From contig NC_068971.1 of NCBI RefSeq assembly GCF_016808095.1, positions 24,106,501-24,170,500 of the forward strand: a stretch of 64,000 nucleotides of DNA, read 5' to 3'. This document shows, piece after piece, positions 1-10,578 of the stretch. The translations under genes and the position numbers were made by a program. The notes under the pieces are model-generated. The model did not search any database. It was not told the DNA's origin and saw nothing but the letters and a program-made list of their open reading frames with translations. The stretch is from Vigna angularis. Lineage: Eukaryota; Streptophyta; Magnoliopsida; Fabales; Fabaceae. Every line of letters begins with the position of its first letter. Position 1 is the stretch's first letter.

Positions 1-930
1 AGAAGAAATAGTGGTGAAAGGACACCTGTGGATGTTAATGTGATCACAGGTGTGGCATCTGGCCCAAATGCAGATGCCTTCAGATCATACCTTGGAGTAT
101 TGGCCCGTGAAAGGATTAATATTCTCACTCCATCTTTTGAGCATGTGTCTGAGGTTGATCGGAACATTATATGGAACGATCTATTAGTAAGTTAATTAAT
201 ATCATTTGTTTATATTGATAAATTTGTACTGATACAACTTTATTATGTTTATTGCAGACGACATTTGACATTCCAAATGTCACAACACTTAAAAATAAGT
301 GTTTGTCATCTATTGCTGAGAAATTCTAGGGTTTTAAGACTAAGTTGACCGCGAGATATATATTTGGAGGCAAACAAATGAGTCTCCATGTAAAAAATAT
401 AAGGTCATTGATGAGGAGACTTGGTGCCTCTTTGTACAGAGTCAGACATCAGAGGAATGACAGGTTAGTATAGTTGATATTATTCAATTCCTCATGAACA
501 AATATATATCATATGAACTAATTAATTCAATATATGTGACAGACAACAAGAAGCAAAGCACAAGGAATAAGTGCTCAAAATAAGAACCCCCACCTATTAT
601 CTCGTGGTGGGTATAGGAAGCTTGAGGAGAAAATCCTCAAGCAAAAGGCAGAAGGTAGACCATATCTGAGGGTGGTAGCCCCCAACCTCCTTCTCCACCT
701 TCTCGGCATGAGAAGTGAAAGTTGGCTCGTTTAAGATTATCAGGGGACTACTCTTCTGAGATTGCACAACAAATATCTGAAAGAATTGTAAGTTATCACT
801 ATTCCTAAAACAATAATAGTTTCATTATACATACTACATTGAACTTTTTAAAGAATAATGGTGCTTTTTTATGTTACAGGACTCCTTGGTTAGGCAGAGC
901 TCCCAAGGTCAATTCACTCTAGAGGGTCGC

Positions 931-2348
931 TGATAACGGTTGAAAATACCGTTATTTGTGATGTAATTTTGATACTAAATGCACCCTTTTCTGCATAGAA
1001 ACTTGCTTGGAATCATGTTTTTCTATTAAGTTGTGTGAATAAGAGAGTTGAGGTTGAATTTGATGTTTTATGACTAATTCTCCTTGTTTTGGTTGAAAAT
1101 GAGATAATATGGAAAGCATGGATGAAGCATTAAGGAGATGGAGCTCATAAAGGCCTGGAAAAGCACCAGAAGGGTGGGATGCTCGAAGCTTGGGCACCCT
1201 TTTTGGAGGCTTGAGCGTAGAAGAGTGTCGCTCACCGTCCGGGCGCCGTTTTTGGGGAGCTTGAGCGCCGGAGGCATGAAGCTTGGGCGCCATCTGGAAG
1301 GCTTAAGCGTGGAAGACCACCGCTCACCGCCCGGGTGCCCCTTTTTAGGCGCTTAAGCGCTGGAAGCACGAAGCTTGGGCGTCTTCTTTGAGGCTTGAGC
1401 GTGGAAGATCACCGCTCACCGCCCGGGCGCCCTAAGTGGGGCGCTTGAGCGCCAGCGACACGGTCCTGGGCTTTGTTTATGTTCTTTCTTCGCTTTATTT
1501 AAAGGACCCAGGCGTCCTATGTTTTGTATCTCTGGCTGGAGCAGCAAAACAACACACTCTTCCACTCTCTGAAGGCGGATTTGGATGCGGGAGCTTCCAT
1601 CCTCTACTTTTAGGGTTTTGTTATCTCATGATTTTCCATCATTCATCTAGTTTCATCATGTCTATGGTGAACTAAACTCTATTTGTTGTTGGAGAATGAT
1701 GTAACCTTGTGAACTCTCATGTATTTGAATTGATTCTCAATAACATATGCTTTTTCATTAATTGTTAGAGTAATTCATCTGTGCTTATTACATGCTCTGT
1801 TTAACTCATTCATAGCATGATGTATGAATTGCATGAGTACCGGGAGGTTCCTTACAATTCAGGTTCTTGTTGAATTCTCCCAAGAGTAATATTGCTTAGG
1901 GATGAGGGTATGAGTCTTGGTCGTCTTAAAGCTCTTGATCTTCACATTTAATTACTATGAATGCTAGGAATTGCATAACTGGTGATTAAGGACAAGCTTC
2001 TTCGTCGAGGGATCGGGTTTAAGTGATTTAGTGAGTGACGTTGACATTAATGCATAAAGAAGAATTCTTACATACATGAGAGAGAAGTTGGTGAAATCTA
2101 ACCCCAACAACATATTCATCTCATATTAAACAACATCTGTTCACTGTGTTATTCTGCTATTGATCAAACTGCATTCATATTTAATTTTCTATCTTTGCAT
2201 TTGAAACCAATGATCTCGTTTTCTTTAAGTCTTAATTAATCGAGTTATCACACGACTGTCTAGTGATGAGAGTCTTCTAGGATACGATACTTGGTCTTAC
2301 CATTTTATATTACTTGTGTGATTCTGTACACTTGTCGATCATCCAACA
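931..2348 (+). mobile_element. Solo LTR of an Athila-type retrotransposon
   Basis: The 1418-bp block starts TGATAACGG and ends ATCCAACA. It matches the LTRs at 17929-19298, 19648-20956, 23467-24730 and 25762-27094 in order and content: the opening TGATAACGGTTGAA motif, a GC-rich palindrome array, the phrase TACCGGGAGG, and an end with GGATACGATACTTGGTCTTA. It is flanked by a perfect 5-bp duplication GTCGC (926-930 and 2349-2353). No internal retroelement sequence remains, so it is a solo LTR left by LTR-LTR recombination. Removing it with one GTCGC copy rejoins the host exon in frame. Confidence 0.92.
1182..1462 (+). repeat. GC-rich palindromic repeat array inside the solo LTR
   Basis: Units of about 94 bp begin GAAGCTTGGGC at 1190, 1279 and 1371 (approximate). 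Each holds short near-palindromes such as GGGCGCTTGAGCGCC and CCGCCCGGGCGCC. The CpG-rich array contrasts sharply with the AT-rich rest of the LTR. Related but differently arranged arrays occupy the same place in the other LTRs of this family. Confidence 0.7.
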
Positions 2349-4539
2349 GTCGCCAGGATATTCTTACCACTGCAATTGGACGACCTGAGCACCCTAGACG
2401 TGTGTGTGCTGCTTTTACTGGAGTAGGCATTCGAGGTTATTTTGGAAGTTCTTCGCATCATACTTCATATGCATACAATGAAGCACAAGAACAAAGGCTG
2501 ACACAAGAGATCTCAAAAAAGCTTAGGGCGGAGCTTAGGACGGAGCTTAGGACAGAATTGTATGATGAAGTCACTACAGAAGTGACTGACAGATTTATGC
2601 GCCAGTTCCAGCAGCAATTTGAGAGTTAAGGGATGCGCCCGCAGCCATCTCTAGTACAGGAACCTATTGTACCTCCCACAAGTAAAATCAATAAACATTT
2701 ATGTTCAATAATTTATTATTTTTATAATTTAACCTTTACTCTAATAGGGAGAAGCAGGAAAGGAAGTTGTTCAGCACCAGCCGTCCCAAGGGATGACATG
2801 GACGATGCTAGTCCATGTCTGCTATACATTTTAGATGGTACCGGAACAATGCTGGTAGCTCATGGAACAGTGTTTGAGGCAGCGATTGTTATTCATGGTA
2901 TGGAGCTATCAGAGGATGGGGTGAAGGTCTCAGTAGACGACATTATCATACCAGATGCCTCAGTTCCTCTGCCCACAGATGCGATTTTCACTGTGGCACA
3001 AGCATTCCAGTCTTTTATCGCTTGGCCTAAACACTTGGTTGGTTCAGTTTTTGAACCCTTGGTATGGACTTCTACTTTACACTTGTCAATTTTAAATTTT
3101 ACATGTTATTGATGTTGAAACTTATCCTATTTTTCCATGTAACAACAGACGCATGGACAAGAGAAGATTTATTTATCTAAGGACGATCCTGTTGGTGCAT
3201 TGCAGCATCTTTGTGACATCATTGGAGATGAGCCTATGAAGGTTGAATATGATGCTAATGTATTTGGGAGAGGCTCTGAGGTCCCAATATACCTGCATAG
3301 CCAAGATGTCAGGGAGCTTGCGTCGGGAAGAGAAGAGTTGAATATTACATTAATTCAGCTATGGATGACGTAAGTCTATGAGCAATTATTTATATAAAAT
3401 TGATTTATATATCAAGTATACTTATATCAAAGGTAATTTTTGATTTCAGGTATATGTTTGATGTCAGTAACAACTTGGGGTACAATGATGTCTATGGGTT
3501 CATTGATCCCCAAGTCATTCACGAAACAAATGATTTTGATGACATCACAACATATCTCACCAGCAGATTTGGAAGCGGGAAGGAAATATATTTTATTCCT
3601 TATATATTTGGGTAAGTGAAGTTTGTTAACTTCATAAAGATCCATATGTGATTTTAAAATATAACAATTAAGTTATTATCAATTTCAGGCATTATTGGCA
3701 GCTACTTGTTATTTTCGTACCGGAGAGTTATGCTTTGTGGTTTTGCTCATTGCACAAGTCTCCTCCTAAACATCTCAGACAAGCAGTTAATTCGTAAGAA
3801 TCTCAATGTTTGGACTTTCTTTGTTATATAAATGAATGCTAAAACTTTTTTTTTATATAGTTCTATTGTAGCACGTATGATGTTGGTTGAGAGATCAACT
3901 GCTAACGATAGAAAGCTTGCATGGGTTGCTCTCAAGGTTTGACATATGCTAAAGTCATACCTTCTTATAGTTTTTTTGTTTTAATGATTTTCATTAACTA
4001 TTTACAATTGTGATGATATATTGTAGTGTAACAGACAGAGTGGGTCATATGAGTGCGGATACTATGTAATGTATTGGATGACCCACATTATTCGTGCCCA
4101 TATCACAAGAGGCTGGGAAATGGTAATATTTAAATTTAATAAATTTTGATTTTCTTCAATATTTGGAATTCATATACACTAATTAATATCAATCGTCTTG
4201 TGTAGAGATTCAGGACTCATTCTCCACTTCCTAAGAAACCACTTACATTTCTGAGGAAGGCATTTGCAAAGCATTTAGTTAAATTATATAATAGTTCATA
4301 GTTATTAGATTTAAAATACATTAGAACATGTTGATTTATAGTTATTAGACTTTGTACATTATGTTTTAAACATTATGTGATGTAAATATTGAATATTGTG
4401 TTGAATTTGTGTTGTATATATTGTGTTTGATATGCAGGTCTGTTTTTGTGATAGTGGATATCACAAAAACATACCTGCTATTAAAAAACATTTCAGGAGA
4501 AGGTGCACGATAATTTACTTTAGAAAAAAATAAAAATAG

Positions 4540-4757
4540 CGCTTTGGCAGCGGTTCAAGCTAGAACCGTTGCCATAGGTCCAGGTTATGGCCTCGATTCT
4601 ACAACAACTGAGGCAGTATCCTTCAACATCTTACCTCGATTGTAACCGAGGCCAAAAGTCCCAAACCTTTTTACCTCACCCATATATACCTCGGTTCGAA
4701 AACCGAAGCATTTTGTCAAAAACAACCGTTGTCATTTTCCTTCGCTACACTAGTAAT
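4540..4757 (+). repeat. CACTA subterminal inverted repeats and degraded right terminus
   Basis: Short palindromes are packed here: GCGGTTCAAGCTAGAACCGT near 4550, CCTCGATTGTAACCGAGG near 4635, and CCTCGGTTCGAAAACCGAAG near 4690. Motifs of this sort, with AACCGTTGTCATTTT just before the end, are typical of legume CACTA subterminal transposase-binding regions. The terminal CACTA/TAGTG string itself is damaged (CTACACTAGTAATG). Confidence 0.6.
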
Positions 4758-4799
4758 GTTTTCATTTTAATGTTTAAAGTTGAATGTGATTTGTAATAT

Positions 4800-5790
4800 A
4801 TGAAAGATATGTATTATTACCTCAATCCAATAATCTCTAATTCCTACTCGGATGATGGTCTTCATCCAAGACATCATATAGTAGTCACATTCGCATGAAT
4901 CTAGCTGCTTGTTACACTAAATATGACACAAAAAAATCACATATTCAGGTCATAAGTTGACATACGAAAATTAATAACTTAAAGATCAATGAGTACCACC
5001 TTTGGATACAATATTTGAATTTTTTGTGCTCTAGGCCTACCAACAACTCTAATTATGTCTGGGAAATTTGAAACATATAGGTTAATATTAATATAAATAA
5101 GTAATTGATATGAAAACATGTAACACTTTCACTTGTAACAAGGATTTCAAGTCAGCTTTCATGTTCTTGTGCAAGAACAAAACCATACAATTGTGCATTG
5201 TCTTGGTATGATGACCATCAGTTGCCAATGGGCCCTATCATGAATCACAAATAGTTAGTCCATTAAGCGAACTTTCATAAAATTTTACAATTAGTAACAC
5301 ATATCCATAAATGTATGGTGAAAGGTACATCTCTCTTTTAGACTCAGTCATCCATGTTTGCAAGTATGATTGCTAGTGATCAATTGCGTTTCCAGAAGTT
5401 TGAATGGTCTAAGGTTGAATAAATCCATACATTGTTGCCCGACCTTGGTCCATAATAACTGTGTCCATGTATGTATTAGAAAAAGTAACAATTTCAATAT
5501 TTACATATGGAAGACAATGAAAAATTTTACATGTACCACAGTTGTAGGATTGAAATATTTATCATCATGTCTCCCCCAATAACCTCTAGTGCATAATTAA
5601 AAGTAATATACACGGGCACATGACACTAGAGGTCAAATACTCTTAATTCCCACTCTAGCTATGTCGGTCCTCTATTCAACCTTTATAATTTCGTCATAAG
5701 CTTTGTTAGAGGATCATCCTCTACTTCTGACATATCATCATCGTCATGGATCACAGGTTGAGACACGCGCTGCTTCTCAGGATGATCGAA
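4800..5790 (-). pseudogene. Ulp1-like (C48) protease relic of CACTA element 2
   Basis: Two catalytic-region exons can be read on the minus strand. The His motif HWQLMVIIPR with WFCS after it lies near 5235-5140, and the Cys motif CECDYYMMSWMKTIIR near 4910-4840. The latter is followed by a GTAATAATAC donor at the same place as the matching intron of the copy in CACTA element 1. An acidic upstream segment (DDDDMSEVEDD) is near 5745. Stops and frame changes break it. The last exon is missing because CACTA element 1 begins in the intron that should precede it. Confidence 0.65.
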
Positions 5791-5899
5791 CTGAAATAAA
5801 GATATTAAAAGTGATCAATCATTTATTTCTAAATTTTATATAAGAATATTATCAAATAACAATATAATACATTATGCGGGCCAATATATGGCATGATCA

Positions 5900-8800
5900 A
5901 TGCCTTAGGCCAAGTTATAAATGTGCAAAAATCCTCCCCCACAAATTAGATTTTTGAAGTTGGCATAGACACTTAAGCATGGGGATCTTGAACTTTATCA
6001 ATCGTCACTGGTGTGTAGTACGGAAATAGAGGAACTCCATGAATAGTCTACACTCCTTCTATATGTTGGATAATCATTTATGGTGCAAAGTAATTTCATG
6101 CAAACGAAAAGTTTCTTGAGAATATGAATAAAAGACATCGACGCCTTCTTTCCACAACATTTTCAAATCATCGATTAAAGGTTTCAGATACACATGTCAT
6201 TTCCAAATTGTCTAGGACCCGATGTCATCATTGACAACATCATTTCTTTTCTCTTCATACACAACAAAGGAGAAAGATTGTATATCACCAATAAAACTGA
6301 CCATGAACTATGTTTGCTACTTAAGTTTCCATAAGGATTCATTTCATCTATAGCAAGTGCAAGTTTTAAGTTTCTTGGCTCTATAGCAAGTGCATGTTTC
6401 ATCAATCTATTCCATTGTGTGGAATTAGCTAGGTGTCAAAGAAGATTATCACACTTTCTTCCATTAACGTGTCATTTAAGGTTCTTCAGATCTTCTTTAA
6501 TGAAAAATTATCGTTACAACCTAGGTATTATAGGAAAGTACAACACCACCTTAACAGGTGGACCATAATTGTCTTCATCACCATTATTTCCATCAACTTT
6601 CTTTTTAAACTGCGATAAACCACATATTGGACACATCTTCAGCGAAGCATACTCGTCTTTGTACAAGACACAATAATTAGGGCATGCATGTATCTTTTGG
6701 TATTCAAAACCCATTGGACATAGAATTTCCTTCGCCTCATAATTACGGATAGGTAACACGTTATTTTCAGGAAACATCTCCTTCAACAACTCCAACAATT
6801 GTGTGAAACTTTTATCGGTCCATTCATTTCTTGCTTTTAAACAAAACAATTTCAATGTTGTTGACAACTGGTGAAAGAGTTTTTGGTCGCACAAAAGTCA
6901 ACAAACATTTACCCACTAATGTAGTATAGGGGCAACCTAGGGAATCAATCCAAGGACTTGGTACTTATTAAGTAAAGAATTGTAGAATTATAGCCTAATT
7001 ATTTATTTACTAAAACTAGGTGGGGAAATAAAATTTAAAATGAAATATGATATGAAAAAACAAACTAATTAATGATGCATGTTTAAAGAAATTTAATACC
7101 TAACTAAACTAATGAATAAAGCAAAAGAAAATAATGCATGATATCTAACCTATATTACTGTAACTAATGCAATCTGGACAGAATTAAAATGATAACTAAA
7201 TTAGAATAAAGCACTATCCAATTAAAATTATGAACACTACTGCAATGCAATAACAAAACCTAAACCTAAACCTATGAATGATATGACTAAAATATGCAAC
7301 AGAGAGTAAAATTAAATCCTGTAAATGAACGCAAAGAAAAACATGAATTTCGAATGCATGAAAAATATGATCAACCAAGGCACACTATCTGTATTCATGG
7401 TATGGAAAGTGGAATCTCAAAGCAAGGAATTTAAATCTTCATGTATCAGAAACAAGTAAAAGAAAATAAAGGAATTCAACATCTAAACTAAACTAATATG
7501 AGATATACTAAATAGTGATACCAAAAATTCAAATGAAAACAAAACTAAAAAACATTCGGTAAAAGTAAAATTCAGGGGCAAATGTGCATTAAACTGGACA
7601 AAAGAATCTCAATTACTCTCAAAAAGGCATTCTGAAAAGTCAAGCCCTCTTGGGGGTCTTTTTAGTTCATATTTCAAAACTTAAAGTGGTAATTCTCATT
7701 CAATCCCCCAATTCTATACACATCTAACTCAGAATTATAGCTTTAACCAAAGACATCAGAACTTATCTACAATGTACAACCATATGAAAATATCCTATAC
7801 CTAAACTACGTTCAACAAGAACAAGGAAAAACTCAATGAACATATCAAAAGAAAACTTAAATTTCAGAAAAGTAAATCAAATTGAACAGAATAGATGCGA
7901 GAAACATAAAGGTAAGTGATAGTTATCCTAAAATAACAGGACTGGAAATTTAAATGGCAGAAGAGTAAATTGAAACAATGGTAATCAAAACTATAAACTG
8001 AATCAACAAACTGAAATGAAAAATAGCAATTATTATTGAAAATTGAAATCTAAAGTACAAGTGATACCAGAGTTCAAAGATTACTCCAATGTCTGTCACC
8101 CAATGGAAAGATCAAAGAACCCCAGTGAAGCAAAGAATGTATCTACTCCTAAGAAAGCTTAAAAGTCAAAACTAAAAGTAGAGAATCAAAAGCCTAATCT
8201 AAGTACATCGTATGTCACCCAGTGCACGTACTTTACTACGTTACAAAACCTTCCTTTTATAGGGAAAGTTAGAAAACATAAAAAGAAAGAAAATGAAAGA
8301 AATAGGGGAAAGAGGGAAGAATCTTAAACTAACTCGGAAGCTTCTTGAGTCTTCAACGAACTCTGAATGCTCTTCAACTGTCAATCGCTTCTTAATTGTT
8401 TGATCATCTTCTCCAATTTAGCCCCCCGCACGTGCGTCTGGTTCAGCTTTACGCTCTTGAGCAAGTGACACGAACTCCTCTCTTCACACTCTCTTTCTCT
8501 ATGCATGAACCCTAGCTTTTTGGTTTGTTCTTCTCTTCCAAATGAATGTGCTCAAGAGAGTGTTTCTCTCAAATGAAATTCTAGAGAGAACCCCAAAACT
8601 ACAGCTACACTAAACGGTGTCATTCTAATAATCATAGGCCCATTTCCAGCATATCAGACCCAGCTTATGCATTAGCTGCCAAGCATCCAAACCACAGTGT
8701 TTCAGTAGCGGCCCAATCAGCGCTGGCCCAATTCACTTCAGCCCATTCAGCACCCTCTCATCAATTTCCTATGCTCTCCGCACAACATCAGCCCAACTTC

Positions 8801-9417
8801 TATATAATTCTGCAAAAAAATTTAACATAGCAATAAAAGAAAAAATGGTAAATTGGTAAAAGAAAACAAAAAAATAAAGCCTAAAAGAAATAAAAGAAAA
8901 TATTTTTATTTTGGAATTTTTAAGAAAAGACTAAATGTCTATTGATTAAAAAAAACATCATTTATCATCAAAATTAACACTATTTTACAAAAACCTAGTT
9001 TTATCCTAATTACTCTAAACTATGTTATTTCTAATGAATTAAAAACTAAAATATCCTAAAAGAAGAGTATTAACAAGAAAAATGGGGAAAATTGGAGAGT
9101 TAACAACAACCGTGTAAAGTTGGAGCATCCTGGATACAGCTCTTCCTCTGAATAATTCTTAAGAGAATCATATAAATGTTCTCTAAATTATTATTCATCC
9201 GTTCATCGACTTAATTTTGTTCCTCGTGACATTGTAGAATTGTCATGCCAAGACGAAACTGTGTGTAACTTCTCATTATACCATAGATAATCACGCATAT
9301 GCAAACACAAGGACAAAAATATTTCTCATTCATAGAGTCTGTGTGTTCTTCAACATATTGCAAGAACTCAAAAACTTCATTTTCATCATACTCTTCATTG
9401 ATGTGACATTCATTCAT
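5900..9417 (-). pseudogene. TNP2-type CACTA transposase relic, split by a solo LTR
   Basis: The N-terminal part (9417 to 9111) resembles the transposase-associated domain and runs to ELYPGCSNFT before the LTR. After the LTR (6863 down) the reading continues LSTTLKLFCLKARNEW, DKSFTQLLELLKEMFP, then the zinc-ribbon-like CPNYCVLYKDE...CPICG motif. Further down is the TNP2 core with LALAIDEMNPYGN and the YNLSPLLCMK and YLKPLIDDLK segments (about 6405-6150). Several stops and frame changes interrupt the reading, for example after PIIPRL near 6514, so it cannot make a full transposase. The family moves CACTA elements in the nucleus. Confidence 0.75.
6869..9105 (-). mobile_element. 2237-bp solo LTR (probably Ty3-gypsy) inside TNP2
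   Basis: The inserted block reads TGTTAACTCTCC to CTCTTTCACCA on the minus strand, giving TG...CA ends. It is flanked by a perfect 5-bp duplication ACAAC (6864-6868 and 9106-9110, plus strand). Removing it joins the two TNP2 parts. No gag or pol reading frame, PBS or PPT was seen inside, so a solo LTR is the simplest reading. The end next to 6869 (GACTTTTGTGCGACCAAAAA on the minus strand) is like the 3' ends of long plant gypsy LTRs. The sequence is AT-rich apart from a leader-like segment near 8400-8800. Confidence 0.8.
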
Positions 9418-10578
9418 CTAGCTTTGATTCATATTATGTTCGTAACAAACTCCATCAATCTCAAATTTTTAACTCTCACAAGGTTAGGCCTCTAGCCATA
9501 TTGACAAAATATCTTTCATAATTTCTAACACACATAGAAAGAAGTTTAACATGATAAATTTTATAAAATTTCGACAATATTTCACATTAGTCTTCGAAAT
9601 ACACGAAATGAAAGTGATCACGAATGTCCATAATCAAATATGCATCAACAGAACAACACAAAACGATCTTAATCGAAATTTTATCAAATTTATCCATGAA
9701 CTCTAACGTACACATTATAGCAAATTATAAAAAATATTTTTTCTAAACAGGACAATTTGATATTTAATACAAACAATTAAAAGTTTAATGATTTGTGTTG
9801 AATCTCAAACTAAACGAAGTTTCACTCAATGCTTAACTATAATTTCATACTACAAATATTTTAAACATTTTATCAAAAATCTAAAAATTTTGCCTATCAT
9901 AAAAACCATAATTAAGAACACAAAATTTAACCAATCACACACACCCAAGACACAATGTACAATAACAAAACTAAAAATCACATCTTCAATAACCAATTAG
10001 TACATTGCAATGTATGAAAACCAACAAACTAACCTTCTTGGAGGGGCCAAAAATAGTTGTCGTCGCTAGAGAGTGGAGGGGAGTCGTATGAAGAGTGGAG
10101 GACTCGTCATTGCCACCAATTGTTAGTATAGAGCTCCTCGTCACTGATATTCAAAATGGTGGAGCTCCTCATTGTCGCTGTTAGAAGTAGTGGAGATTCA
10201 ACTCACGTTCAAAACCTCTCTACTACACGAGAACACAAAATCAATCGATAAAAACTACACAAAATATCTCAACCAAGGCAGTCCAAACACTAATATTCAA
10301 GGAGAATCATCAAAACTCACCTTTGTTCTTCCTTGTAGTTGTGAACGAAGCAACATGATAACATGAAAATGAAAATGCAAGTGAAAAAATGTGCCTCGCA
10401 CTCTGTTTTCGTTTTTTCGTTAGGTCATATGACTTCGGCTACAAGAGTCGTCCGACATCTTAAACAAGTCAGACGTTTCTCCAACACATATCTGACATAT
10501 AAATCCTCTAGACGTTACCCTTCCTACTCAATTTGAGGCATGTTTTGAACCATATGACATCTATCTTGCACTCTTCTG
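9418..10578. other. Non-coding 5' part of CACTA element 2
   Basis: No convincing coding region is seen. The stretch is AT-rich to about 10020, then more GC-rich with GTCGTCGCTAGAG-like phrases (10060-10180). It then has a region with repeats of the type GACTTCGGCTACAAGAGTCG and GTCAGACG (10425-10510), probably the subterminal region of CACTA element 2. The boundary with the following copia relic lies near 10560-10579. Confidence 0.4.

Larger units (their letters stand above)
1..4301 (+). pseudogene. CACTA-associated Ptta transposase / Ulp1-like protease gene, broken
   Basis: Spliced exons can be followed by homology and GT-AG borders: 1-186, 258-463, 543-787, 880-930 continuing at 2354 after a solo LTR, then exons near 2752-3060, 3150-3369, 3451-3611, 3690-3794, 3862-3937, 4027-4121 and 4206-4301. 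The 5' half resembles the plant transposase Ptta/En/Spm family. The middle has a segment running from LYILDGTG to SFIAWPKHLV that is common in plant transposon proteins. The 3' part is a C48 (Ulp1-like) cysteine protease fold: the His motif HYWQLLVI near 3691 and the Cys motif YECGYYVMYW near 4048. It is broken by a TAG at 327-329, by a frame problem in exon 3, by a TAA ending the exon at 2627-2629, and by the LTR. Such proteases may act on SUMO-like substrates, but no activity can be claimed here. Confidence 0.75.
1..4757 (+). mobile_element. CACTA (En/Spm) element 1, 5' part outside the window
   Basis: This is the 3' part of a CACTA-type DNA transposon. It is shown by a Ptta-type/Ulp1-like gene (1-4301) followed by a 3' region with palindromic subterminal repeats built on CCTCGGTT/AACCGAGG (4540-4757). 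The right end near CTACACTAGT (4746-4755) looks like a degraded CACTA terminus, so its coordinate is approximate. The flanking sequence on the right reads as an intron of another CACTA element's Ulp1-like gene on the minus strand, so this element appears to have inserted into that one. A solo LTR (931-2348) later interrupted it. The left terminus lies outside the window. Confidence 0.7.
4758..10560 (-). mobile_element. CACTA element 2 (TNP2 plus Ulp1-like genes), nested and decayed
   Basis: On the minus strand a TNP2-type transposase relic (9417 down to about 5900) is followed by an Ulp1-like protease relic (about 5790 to 4800), the same order and strand expected inside one CACTA element. It is cut by a 2237-bp solo LTR at 6869-9105, and on the left by the end of CACTA element 1. 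The right part (10380-10560) carries short repeats such as GTCAGACGTT and GTCCGACATC that look subterminal. No clean terminal CACTA string was found, so the outer borders are estimates. Confidence 0.6.
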
